This document shows, piece after piece, positions 1 through 10,880 of a stretch of 64,000 nt of DNA (its first letter is position 1; each line of letters opens with the position of its first letter). Source of the DNA: Lotus japonicus (lineage: Eukaryota; Streptophyta; Magnoliopsida; Fabales; Fabaceae); the NCBI RefSeq assembly GCF_012489685.1, contig NC_080043.1, positions 84,832,292 through 84,896,291 of the forward strand. Reading direction: 5' to 3'. The notes beneath the pieces were generated by a model. The model searched no databases. It was not told the DNA's origin and saw nothing but the letters and a program-made list of their open reading frames with translations. The position numbers were made by a program, and so were the translations under genes.

Positions 1-1310
1 TAGAACCTGATCTCCTGCAAACAAAGCGAAAATTTGATATGAAAGCTTAAATGTCGCTCAAACAGCTTAACTTAACCTCCAAAAAGCTCAAAATAAGGTT
101 ACGCACCCTCGAAGATTATATCATAAAATCCACTATTAGATACATATCGATTATATATCAATAAAATTTTACCTTAATTTGAAAACATTTTATATTGAGC
201 TCGGTCTCTCCAATAATAATAATAATAAATTATATTGAAATGTATGTAAATCTCAACACTTAATTAGAAATTATTGTTGTTTAAGATTATAATATTTGAA
301 CAACAAATAATTAAAGTGACTAGTAATTTAATTCAACATTTGAGTTCACAAAAGTCATGTTATAATTAAGGTTATTAACTGTCAAATATTATAAAAATAT
401 TACTGCACCATTCTAATTTGAGTCTTTGTGTTTGTGTTTCACAAGATGTTTATAAGAGCTACAGTAAGAAATATATAGTTTTACCATTAAATATGTTCTT
501 CATTTACGAGTGTTTTTATTAAAATAATTTAATTAATGCAGCATAAAATTAAAATTGATTGTTATAAATACTGGAGGCAGTATAAATATAATAAGGTACA
601 CACATGTTACAAGATACTACTAGTAGAGTAGTAGTATTGTGTTTTCTGGATTTGCGCGATCCTACCCCTTCGAAAAGAGGACCAAAACTAAGAGCCGTAC
701 AATTATTGTATAATAGTGCAAGAACGTAACAATAGCCAAGATTACATTACATTTCCAAGTACAAGCACGTTACAACCTTCATTTTTTTAATTTAAAAATA
801 AATATATCATATCTTCAAATCCGAACAAACTCGGAGGAATTTTTTTATATATTTTAAGCCACAAATGTCAGTAACATATTTTGTTATTGTATTTTCATTA
901 AAAAACAATAAGTTATCTTGTTGTAAATCTAAATTTAATGTTCTTAACGATAACTCAAGTGGTAAGAGATACGAGATATATGAATCAGATGAAAGAGATA
1001 TAAGGATCCATCTCCGAATGATGCAATTTATCTTTATAATATAAAAAAAACTAAATTTACAAATTGTTTTTATTAGTGAGACTTACATTAATGCATATTT
1101 GAATGCACGATAATTAAAAAGTCACAATAATACCAAAATCTGAATGGACAACTACAAAATTAAGAAAAAATGTTTTTTTACTATGATTTTGATTCACCTT
1201 AACTTTTCATTGTTTATTTAAATATACACTTAAAGTTTCAAGAGACATGGTTCTATTCTAATTGAGTGTAACATATAGGTGACTAAATTCTCCATATAGC
1301 TGTATATTTA
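1..1310. other. AT-rich intergenic DNA, no gene seen
   Basis: No open reading frame with a recognisable domain, no tRNA-like or rRNA-like sequence, and no paired terminal repeats were seen. The sequence is AT-rich with short homopolymer runs, as expected of plant intergenic DNA upstream of a gene. Confidence 0.6.
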
Positions 1311-1693
1311 GGGCCTGTTTGGTGGACAAGATAAATAGACATGGTATGATAACAATAATTTTACCATGTTGTAATATGTTGTTTAATTTGTTGCGCTAGT
1401 AGGACATGATAACACTATCATATCCATTATCCTATCATGTGTAAAAGTTATCATGAGGGGGGAGATATGATAGAAATATCCTGTCAGTTTATGAATATTA
1501 TGACATTTTATTTCAAACGAAAATTTGATACAATTTTCATTGTTCCTACAATATCCTATCAATATTGTCAAAAAAAAAATAATAACCTATCAATATCATG
1601 TCCCTATAAGAGTTTATTCTGGTCTTATCATATCATGTCATATTCAATCATTTATATCCTCCTCTTATTCTATCCCGACCACCAAATGAGCCT
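1311..1693. mobile_element. Tourist-like (PIF/Harbinger) MITE
   Basis: The left end reads GGGCCTGTTTGGTGG. The reverse complement of the right end reads AGGCTCATTTGGTGG, so the two ends form an imperfect 15-bp terminal inverted repeat. TTA flanks both sides (1308-1310 and 1694-1696), which is the target duplication of PIF/Harbinger elements. The 383-bp interior has no meaningful coding capacity, so the element is non-autonomous. The superfamily is inferred from terminus and duplication only. Confidence 0.7.
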
Positions 1694-4600
1694 TTATAGG
1701 ACTTGATCGACATGATTAAGATGAATAAAGTCAAAAAAGAATACACAAGAGTGTTTTTGAAATTCTGCATTAACATTATAATCGTATGTACAATCAATAA
1801 TCATTTGTTGCGTTTGCTCATAACCCCATCTCCTAATTAATTTTGCTGTGTAGATCCAAAACAAAGGCAATAAAAGAAATACTAAAACTAAAGATGTGGT
1901 GTCACATTTATTAAATTTGCTGGATTGAAGCTGGGTTGAGAGGGAACAAGACTTTCTTTGTAAATTGATAGAAATAGAAATTAAAACTATGGTTTGGTGA
2001 AAACCCGACCCCAATCTGTCAGCCCCACTTGCCCATTCCCAGTAAGATCTCTTTCCACTTTTGTTTACAGAAAAATTGTAAATTTCCATTCATTTTAGTT
2101 GTCCATCGCAAAACATTCACATGAAGATCTATCATGACACTATTATACTATATAGTAATCTTTAAAAAAATACAAATGTCAGTGTAATATTCCCGATAAA
2201 CACAGTGCTCAGATCTCAAAGGCATAAAATATTTACTCATTCATTCCTTCCATCTACTAAAATTTTGATATATATGGATTAAGAAATAAAGCAGACATCA
2301 TTATTTTCTTAAACCTTTTTTTAATCGTGATATTTCGTGGATCCAATATTCTGGTCACTAAAAGGTTATCCGAGTAGAGGTACAAAGTGATGCTCGACCA
2401 TATAAAATGGTAGCGCAATGGCGGAGCACAACATATTAAAATGCTTGTAAAAGGCTTTCTCACAATCAAGTTGAATTAGATAATATCATTAGTTTAGAAA
2501 AAGTATATATGTGGTTATAATTGAATAAGCACTTAATAAATATCATAATTTTTATATTACAAGAGGAAAATTATTGTAAATTTAAACACTATTATTCACA
2601 AGACACGATGACAATAAAAAGGAAATATGAATCATTCATTTATGATCATAGTTGCGTTGAAGTACCCTTATATTTCTTTTCAATATATTTTTTAGCTTAT
2701 AAAAAAATGATAGTTGCATGATTTTTATTAGAACATCAATTTTTTAAGATAATGAATGATAACATACGTCTTGTATCTTTTAATTTGCTTATTGACTTTA
2801 TATTGGAACTCTTTAATCTACTTGGATGCCTTAACTTGTATCTTTTTCTCTTATTTCTCAACTTTGATGGGATTTAGATATACATTATCATCATTTATGT
2901 TATGATGATGTGACTTTTGACACAAATTTATAGAGAAATTGGAGTTTTAATTAAAAATGATGTTTTCTTTTTCATTGAAAAATGTGTTTATGTGGATTGA
3001 AAATGTATCCAAAGTCCAAACACACACATACTAATTTGTGTAGGTTAAATTAATGGTTCTCATATATCCTTAATTACATTTAGAGTCAATGTTTTCAAAC
3101 CATGACATTTCATGGTAAAGTTGCATTAGTTCCTCCTACTCGTATAGGTGTAGTTAATTAAGTGTCATTCCATTATAGACTGTACACTATTTAAATACAT
3201 ACATATATCATGTGATTTTCAATATTCATTAATGATAAGTTAGGAAATATATAGATGCTCTTGAACTAATATTATTTTCCAAGTTAATGGAAGATAAACA
3301 TGATATTAATTTTTTAACAATAACATCTTAATAATAGTTCTAACTGTTTAACCATAGTTCCAACAACTTAACTAAAAACTAAAATATTAGTGAAAGTTTG
3401 GTCTTCCTTTTATGTTATTTGAAACTTGGTTGTCATATATGAGCCTTAACTTATGAGATTTTAGAGATGTTAGTTGGATCTCAAACCAAAAAAAATTGTT
3501 TTATTTTTAATTAATCAATTTCATAGTAAACATATAAATTAATCAAAATAGATATATAATTAGTAAAATTACAATACATTTTAATTTTTTTAATAATAGA
3601 TAAATTAAATAATAAAAACAAAAACCTTTAAAATAATAATTTTTAAAAAGAAACAAAGAGAGGATAAGTAACCTCGAGAGGGAAATGTCGATTTAAAAGA
3701 GTAAAAAGTAAAAGAAAAAAAGAATATTTTCCTTTGTATAATTGTGCTGCGCACACTGCATAGTCCAGCTGGAAATGCTGTCAACAAAAGAAAAGCAAAA
3801 GCGAGACACAAGAAAGCTGATAAACAGGACCAGGAACCAACTACCACTTTCGAACCACTCCCAAATCAAAATGCTTAACATAGGCTCTTTCACGGTTTCA
3901 CCCAATTTGACACCAGGCAATGTGGATTTTGCACCAGGATTATGGTTATTAAATTTAAGAAAAATGTTACCGAAAACTTTAATAGTATTAAATGGTATTA
4001 ATTCAACTCACTGAAATACTGTATTAGTAGTATTAGTTAAAAAATTTATACGTGATAATTTTTGCTTAATGAATTTTTTCTGTGCACAATTTTTTTTTAT
4101 GATTACAAACTATATATAAAATTAAGTATCAAAAAACTATATATAAAATTACATGTATAAGTTATTGAAAAAAGTTAATGGGCCCCTTTGCACCATCTCT
4201 AGATTTGAGTGGAAAGATTCATCATTTAAAATTGTGTATGGACAAAATTATTGAGGAGGTAGTAGATAGTTTTTTCGTAGGCATTCTAAAAAAGAAAAAA
4301 AAAATTCTATAAGATATAGTCATAAAACTAAATCCTTAATACTATAGAATCATGTTTTTTTTTTGAACGATACTATAGAATCATGTTATATAAGTAGATT
4401 TCTCCTAATAATTTTTTGAATTAGGATGTACATCGTTAATGTAAACAGATTTTACACATTCACCCAATTGAATTCCACCAAATCATAAAATATATTTTTA
4501 TTTTAATTAAAATTTTAAATGAAAATTATTATTTCTCTTACGTGACATGTTGTAATTAATTATCAATATAAAACTATGGTATCCCACAACTGACAAATGC

Positions 4601-5100
4601 TTCTCCATACCCACCACTCAGGAATCGAACTCTGGACTAGACGGTTAAGGAATTCAACTATCTACAAGTTATGCTGTAACTTTGGTATTAGTATTGAACT
4701 ATGATTCGGTTAAAGAACTCAATTTGAAAGAAGTAAGGAAGTAAATACTCCATGCACTCAAAAAATTTTAAAATACAAGTTTCATTCACACCACAATTTT
4801 TTTACAGATAACCTCTCCATGATTGAAACGATGTTGGATCCAACGGTTGCGAGGAAAAGCAGGAGATATTTTAAACACATATACAGCCGATGACAACTGT
4901 AGCGTGACAATCACCAGCTGTATTATCCCACATGGCATTACTTTATTGGACATGATCTGCCATCATTCCATTAGAGCAGTGGTGCCCCACTCGCTACCAA
5001 CAGCTTTCGCCAGCTTGCACACTGAGCACAGTAACGGCTACATTTTTTTAACCCCACATCGATTTTAATTCGTTTGCCTCATTCCTTGGAATTTGAAATC
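1694..5100. other. AT-rich intergenic DNA upstream of the XTH gene
   Basis: No convincing gene is visible. Short ORFs near 3605-4014 and 4823-5068 have no recognisable domain and mostly overlap on opposite strands. The distal promoter of the XTH gene probably lies in the last kilobase, where GC content rises. Confidence 0.5.
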
Positions 5101-5108
5101 CTACGTGT

Positions 5109-5114
5109 CACGTG
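5109..5114. promoter_or_regulatory. G-box (CACGTG) upstream of XTH gene
   Basis: A palindromic CACGTG within TGTCACGTGACC lies about 70 bp upstream of the TATA box. A second ACGTG core lies near 5134. G-boxes bind bZIP and bHLH factors in plants, and a regulatory role here is inferred from sequence and position. Confidence 0.5.
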
Positions 5115-5182
5115 ACCTGGCACACCCTTTCATTACGTGGAAATTGTGAGTGAGTGACTGAGTGTGAAGTGTGAAAGGGTGC

Positions 5183-5190
5183 TATAAATA
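5183..5190 (+). promoter_or_regulatory. TATA box of the XTH gene
   Basis: TATAAATA lies 156 bp upstream of the chosen ATG at 5346. Transcription would start near 5215, giving a 5' leader of roughly 130 nt. An in-frame ATG at 5190 falls on the end of this box, so it would lie upstream of the transcript. Confidence 0.75.
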
Positions 5191-5345
5191 TGACTGAACA
5201 CTCCCATTCTTTTCTTGTGAGCCCTCACACAGTTTCAGAGTGGAACCTTCAGTACTCTACAGTTCACTCTGCTACTACTCTGCATATAAATCAAATCCCT
5301 CTTTCTTTTTGTTATTTCTCTGCATTCTCTTCAGCTACTACACCA

Positions 5346-6906
5346 ATGGTGAACATGTCTGGGATCTTGGCATTTTTTGTTGGTCTTGTTATGGTGGGGT
5401 TGGTTTCCTCTGCCAAGTTTGATGAACTCTTCCAGTCTAGCTGGGCTCTTGACCATTTCATCCATGAAGGAGAACAAATCAAACTCCAACTTGACAAATA
5501 TTCTGGTAACTAACTAAACAGTTTCCTTGATATTAATTTTCAACATTTTTTGTTAGATCTGAATGCCCTTTGTAACAAGTTTAATAAATGCTACTTTGGT
5601 GTTTACATACTTGCAAAAAAAATTGTTTGTTTGTGTTATTTATGTCAAAAAATGTGTGAATGTTGCAGGTGCGGGATTTGAATCAAAGAAAAAGTACATG
5701 TTTGGTAGAGTGAGCCTTAATCTTAAGCTTGTGGAGGGTGACTCTGCTGGAACTGTTACTGCTTTCTATGTAAGTGATGAGGATTTAACATTAATTTCCC
5801 TTAATTTGCTTGTGATTCACATTTTGCAATGTTCATAATTTAATTATAGTATTACTCACGACATGAAGATAATGCCTGTGGTCCCCATAGTTAAAAAGTT
5901 TGCATATTCAGTTCAATGAATTGATCGTTCACAACTGTAGCTTCCATGAATAGACTAATAACAGAGCAATTAGGGTTAATAAATTGACTAGTACCATAAC
6001 GCCATTTAATTTAGTCCCACCTACCTACTTTTTTTAAAACGTGCCTCCAATTAATCCTTGCATTAACTGTCTTTTTTTCCACATTCAATTAACTCAGTAA
6101 CTAGAATGACATCTATCAACTTTATATATTTGTGCACATTTTAAAATAGTTGTTGCTTAAGGTTATATACACGGTTTAAGAACTCATTAATTGATATATA
6201 ATTGGATTAAAATAAGTTGAGTTATATTATAGAGTGAAAACTACACAGAGTACTGAATTTGAAGTTTGATGATTGATTATTTGTGATGCAGATGTCATCA
6301 GAGGGAGCAAATCACAATGAATTCGATTTCGAGTTTCTGGGAAACACCACAGGTGAACCTTACTCAGTCCAGACCAACGTTTATGTGAACGGAGTTGGTA
6401 ACAGAGAGCAGAGACTCAACCTCTGGTTCGATCCCACCAAGGAGTTCCACTCCTACTCAATCTTCTGGAACCAGCGCCAAGTTGTGTTCCTTGTCGACGA
6501 GACTCCAATCAGGGTTCACATGAATCTGGAACACAAGGGAATTCCATTCCCAAAGGACCAAGCCATGGGGGTGTACAGCTCGCTGTGGAATGCTGATGAT
6601 TGGGCTACACAAGGGGGGCGCGTGAAGACAGATTGGAGCCATGCACCGTTTGTTGCTACCTACAAGGATTTTGAGATCAATGCTTGTGAGTGTCCGGTGC
6701 CGGTGACGGCGGCGGAGAATGCGAAGAGGTGTAGCAGCAGTGAGGATAAGAGTTATTGGTGGGATGAGCCAACGATGTCGGAGCTGAGCTTGCACCAGAG
6801 CCACCAGCTCTTGTGGGTTAGGGCGAACCATATGGTGTATGATTATTGTAGTGACACTGCTAGGTTTCCGGTCACGCCTGCTGAGTGTGTCCACCACCGT
6901 CATTAG
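5346..6906 (+). CDS. XTH9: Xyloglucan endotransglucosylase/hydrolase, XTH9-like
   Basis: This is a secreted glycoside hydrolase family 16 enzyme that cuts and rejoins xyloglucan chains in the cell wall, loosening or reinforcing growing walls. Three exons join in frame: 5346-5505, 5669-5769 and 6292-6906. Both introns have GT-AG ends. The product is 291 residues, the usual size. It begins with a hydrophobic signal peptide of about 25 residues. The catalytic motif [11 protein letters not shown] (Glu, Asp, Glu) opens exon 3 and is followed directly by an NTT N-glycosylation site, as is typical. The C-terminal XET domain carries four or more cysteines and ends CVHHRH. The [10 protein letters not shown] variant, the [15 protein letters not shown] stretch and the HHRH tail match my memory of Arabidopsis XTH9. 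That assignment is family knowledge and was not checked by search. The start at 5346 was chosen because upstream in-frame ATGs lie in or near the TATA box. No disruption was seen. Confidence 0.93.
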
Positions 6907-7288
6907 TAGTGAGAAGAGTGTGAGATTAGGAAGGGGAAGACAATGATGAGTGAACTGAGAGAACTAGGAAATGAACATGTGCTTCATGTTTCAATCACGA
7001 TGTAACATATTTTTTTTTTGCTAATGCATTATGTTAATTCTTTTTTTGTTCAGTTGTTTCTAGTGCAATCCAATTTTTATGCTCTCTCATTATGTGCAAT
7101 CTCACGGATTACATTTGGGGATAAAGAAGATTAAGATATGGAGAATTGAGATAGAATCGTGTGGAAGATAACAAACTAAACAATTGGGCAGCTGAAGCCA
7201 AATTTATGCTCTGCAGCTTCACGGGTTGCTTTGGGAGGGGGGACCAAGAGCATTAAAATACAGAGTTGAGATAGAGTTGGATGGAACA
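6907..7288. other. XTH gene 3' untranslated and downstream spacer
   Basis: The sequence is AT-rich. It contains the likely 3' UTR and polyadenylation region of the XTH gene, with T-rich tracts around 7009-7050. No further gene is seen before the Helitron terminus. Confidence 0.5.
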
Positions 7289-7499
7289 TCTATCTATCTA
7301 TAAACTATATAAAGGGAGAGCTTTTGCAATCTTGGAGGTAAATCTGTCAATCAACAAATAATTTCCAAGGCAATGAAGCTTGACCATGGATATTTTGGTA
7401 AAAATCTATTTTATTTCACTTGGATTGAATCTCAGCCGTTGATTCACAATAAGTTATTATTTATGGATCAAATCTTGGCCGTCGAAATCCTCCAGCAAT

Positions 7500-9061
7500 C
7501 TTGATCTTCTTTTGTATTTGGCTGATGTTATGGTTTCTCCTTTTTCATCCGTTTTCATTCTTCTAGCGCTTTTAATCGCGTCGCACGTTATCCCTTTCAT
7601 GTCTTCCGTTTTCCTTCTATCGTGTGAGCAGAACCGGAACAGAGCACGAGCGAGGCAGATCACGAACGAGGCGAAGCAGATGAGATTGAAGGCGGGTTTC
7701 AATCATCTGGGCTTTAGTTTGATTCTTGCAGGCGGTGGTGGAGCGACCTGCGATCTACTAGGTTCTCATTTTCTTAAGTTTTGGTTCTTTTCTTTTCTTT
7801 TCTTTCATCTTTCTGAGCTTTGTGAGACTCTGATTATTGTTTTTTAGGGGGTTCTTTGCTTCTTGCATAAATTAGTGGAATGATCTGGGGTTTAGGGTTT
7901 CTACCGCTCTTTCGATCATCAGGATTTGGTATGGACAGTCTTCCTTCCAAGGTTCTCTTTCCATGTTTATTGTTTTCGTTTTGCTAATTTCAGCTTTCAC
8001 CCATTACCATTGCATGTTTTGTTCTCTGTCATCTGAATTCCTAATCTTTCAACGTTTTAACTTATATTCGATTATCCATCTTTATTGTTTCAGATTAATC
8101 TGTACCAGAGCATGTTATTTACGTCATCATCGTCCAGGTCTGGCGCTTCAACTCTTTTCTTTCTCTCTATGTTTTTATTGTGTTAATTTGATTTTTTATG
8201 TTTCATGTTTTTTATTTGTTTGAGAAGCTGTTTATGTCAGTATTATGAATATGAGGTCTAACTAAGCAAATAGAGTTGGAAAGTGTTGAATAGGGTTTTC
8301 AGTAGTGTTAGAGGAAGAGAGATAATATATGATAAATAATTTAAAATTGATTTTTTGAACTGTGGCTCTTCCAACGGCGGACTGACATTGTTAGTCCTGA
8401 TTACACCTATTGAGAAGTATATGGTTTCTTTTTTCAATTTCAGGTTTTTGAAGTCTCCGTTTTTCCTTTCCACTTGATTTTCTGTAGTTTTCATTGTGCT
8501 GAGCCTGTTTTGGAAAACTTCTTTTGGTTGTTATGGATCTTAGGGTTCTTTTTATTTTTGTCATGTTTGCCTTTTCATTCAGCCTTTTGTTTCTTCACTT
8601 TTGATATTCACCACCATTAATGTTTCTTTTTAGTTTTTGTCTTTAGTCACAGTTGATTTGGGATCACTTGATACCCTTCCTCTTCTGCATTCTTTACTTC
8701 TGGGTTCTCTGAAATTAGGTTTTGTTCGGTTCCAATAATCAGGCATGCTGAAAGGGAACCAATGAAAACCTTTAGATGTGCGCAACTTCAGAGAGAATGA
8801 TTCCTGCGGAGCACCCAATTCGCTCAGATGCATTTCCGCCGCTTTCAGCACCAAAATCATCGTCCCTCCGCCCAGTTGAGATGCCTCCTGCACCTGAGCC
8901 AGGTCAGATCGGCGTAGTCGTCTCCTGGTGTTTTTGTTTTCGCCATTGTGATGGCTTCCGGAGCTATTCCTCCCCATGAACAACCTAAAGGTAACATTTT
9001 CTTTTCTTTGATTTGTTTATATCTTGGGTATGAACGTGATTTTGTTTTCTCCGGTCTTTAG
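7500..9061 (+). other. Gene-like cargo of the Helitron, left part, unidentified
   Basis: This stretch looks like captured host-gene DNA. It has GC-rich exon-like islands (about 7500-7770, 7930-7955, 8090-8150 and 8770-8995) separated by T-rich intron-like tracts with GT and AG borders, for example near 7770 and 8148. No reading frame continues through and no domain was recognised. Short starts such as those at 7932 and 8949 are followed by splice-like GT sites. It may be a chain of exon fragments picked up by the Helitron, so no function is assigned. Confidence 0.35.
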
Positions 9062-9066
9062 AATCT

Positions 9067-9221
9067 TGATAGAATAAGAATAAGAATATGTTGATTATTC
9101 CATATTTGATTCCCTGTAATTACTCTGTAATTAGGTCTAGCATTTATGTATTTAGTCAACCATGCATTGTATAAATATTGTACCATTCATCAATAATATT
9201 CACGAATTCAGTTATCTTACA
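9067..9221 (+). repeat. 5' LTR of copia element 1
   Basis: A 155-bp LTR starting TGATAG and ending CTTACA. It differs from its partner at 13968-14116 by a 6-bp tandem duplication (AGAATA) and about three substitutions by hand count. It contains TATAAATATTG near 9170, a likely TATA box. Confidence 0.93.
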
Positions 9222-9237
9222 TGGTATCTAGAGCAGG
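9222..9237 (+). other. Primer binding site of copia element 1
   Basis: TGGTATCTAGAGCAGG directly follows the 5' LTR. It matches the methionine initiator tRNA primer site used by plant copia elements apart from one extra base. Confidence 0.8.
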
Positions 9238-9788
9238 TTCAGATCTCTCTTTTATCTGACCTAATTTTCCTATTTTTCCTTCTCATAGTCGCTGCTGCCT
9301 CCCTCCCTTCCAAGGGCCGCCTCCGCCGTGCCTTCCTCGCACCGCCGCACAGCCCACCGCCGCCGCGTCTCCTCAAGCGCCGCCGCTCCACATCGTGCGT
9401 GCAACTCCACAGCCGCACCTCCCCTCCGCTGCTCCCACACTCTCTCGTCTTCCTCCTTCCTCCTCTCTCAGCGCCACCGCCTGCCTCTTGCCGGCCGCCG
9501 CCAGCCTCCCTTATTCCGGCCGCCGCTCGCCCAGCCAGCCGCCGCCAGCAACTACCGGATTTGACCCTCTGCAACTCGGGTCAGCCCCACCCGCATCAAA
9601 TCCGTGCAACTTGCCAACCGTGACAGCCCAGTCACTTGTTTCTCCCCCTCCCGGTTCACCCTACACACCCGGTTCGCCAGACCCGCCCCCTGAACCGGTT
9701 TACTTTATTTTTTGAATCCGGTTCCAGGCCAGATTACAAAAAAAAAAAAACCTATTGTCCTTTACTCTTGGCCCGATATCTCGCCGTC

Positions 9789-10880
9789 ATGTCTTCTCAA
9801 GCCTCCTCGGACACCTCCATGCCCGCCACCAGTTCTCCGGCAGTCACCATCGCGGCCCCTCCTGCCCCGTCGGCTAAACCTAATTTCCACCCGGCGCTTG
9901 CTTACGAACATTAGGAATCACATTCCTATTATGCTTGACGTGGAGACTGATCGCTATGGCACCTGGGCGGAGCTTTTCCGCATCCATGCCTGTTCTCACC
10001 GGGTTTTGCACCACATTGTCCCTGTTGCGGACAAGCCTCCTCCGCCTGTCACTGACCCTACCTACGAGCTGTGGATCACTTTGGATTCCACTGTCCTTCA
10101 GTGGATTTATGCCACCATCTCCATTAATCTGATGACTACCATCATGGAGCCTGACTCCACCGCTCTCACTGCTTGGACTCGTTTGGTTGATATTTTCTGG
10201 GATAATCAGAACGCTCGTGCTGTCACTCTAGAGCAGGAGTTCTCTAATGTTCGCATGGAGGCATTTCCGACTGTCGCCTCCTACTGTCAGCGTCTGAAGA
10301 CGCTTTCTGACCAGCTCCGTGATGTCGGTGCTCCTGTGAACAATCACCGTCTAGTTTTGCAGCTCATCTCCGGCCTCACTGACGCTTATAAGGGTGTTGC
10401 TACTTTGATTCGTCAGAGCAATCCGCTCCCCTCCTTTCATCAGGCTCGCTCCATGCTTACCTTGGAGGAAGCCGGTATGGCTAAGATGAAACCTGCTGAA
10501 CCTCCAGTTGCATATGTTGCTACTCAGTCGCGTCCTTCCGATGCCTCTTCTCAGAGTTCCGATCGTCGGTCCTCCAACCGTTCTCGATCCCACAACTCTA
10601 AGGGTCGTTGTGGGAATCGTGGCAACGGTGGTGGATCCCGTAGTGGCACCTCTCAGGGCTCCTCTCCTCCGATGCCACCTTGGCCTCAGTACTTTCCGTA
10701 CCAGCATTGGGGATGGGCCCCACCTCCATGGGCCATGCCTCCGTGCCCATACCCTACATCTCAGTGGACCCGTCCGTCTGCTCCTCCTCAGCAGCCTGGC
10801 ATTCTGGGCCTGCGACCTCAGGCTTATGCTGCTTCAGCCTCACCCGTGCCGACTGACATTACCACTGCCATGCACACCAT
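9789..10880 (+). pseudogene. copia 1 gag (capsid) remnant
   Basis: This encoded the capsid-type Gag protein. The most plausible start is the ATG at 9789 ([10 protein letters not shown]). Its frame closes at 9914, while the homologous Gag continues in a second frame open from 9712 to 11031, so a frameshift lies near 9900. The second frame contains a UBN2-type Gag core with [14 protein letters not shown] and [11 protein letters not shown], then a Ser/Arg/Gly-rich and Pro/Trp-rich tail. No CCHC zinc knuckle is visible where one would sit in most copia Gags. The proline- and serine-rich ORFs upstream (9162-9715) are leader sequence. Confidence 0.8.

Noticed and set aside
1383..2089. Short ORFs on both strands
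   Set aside because: They lie in or beside the Tourist-like MITE, lack domains and overlap each other.
5190..5345. Upstream in-frame start codons for the XTH gene
   Set aside because: The ATG at 5190 overlaps the TATA box and lies before any likely transcription start. The signal peptide begins properly at 5346.
9162..9715. Overlapping Pro/Ser/Arg-rich ORFs on both strands
   Set aside because: They lie in the GC-rich leader of copia element 1 between LTR and gag, with no domain and mutual overlap.
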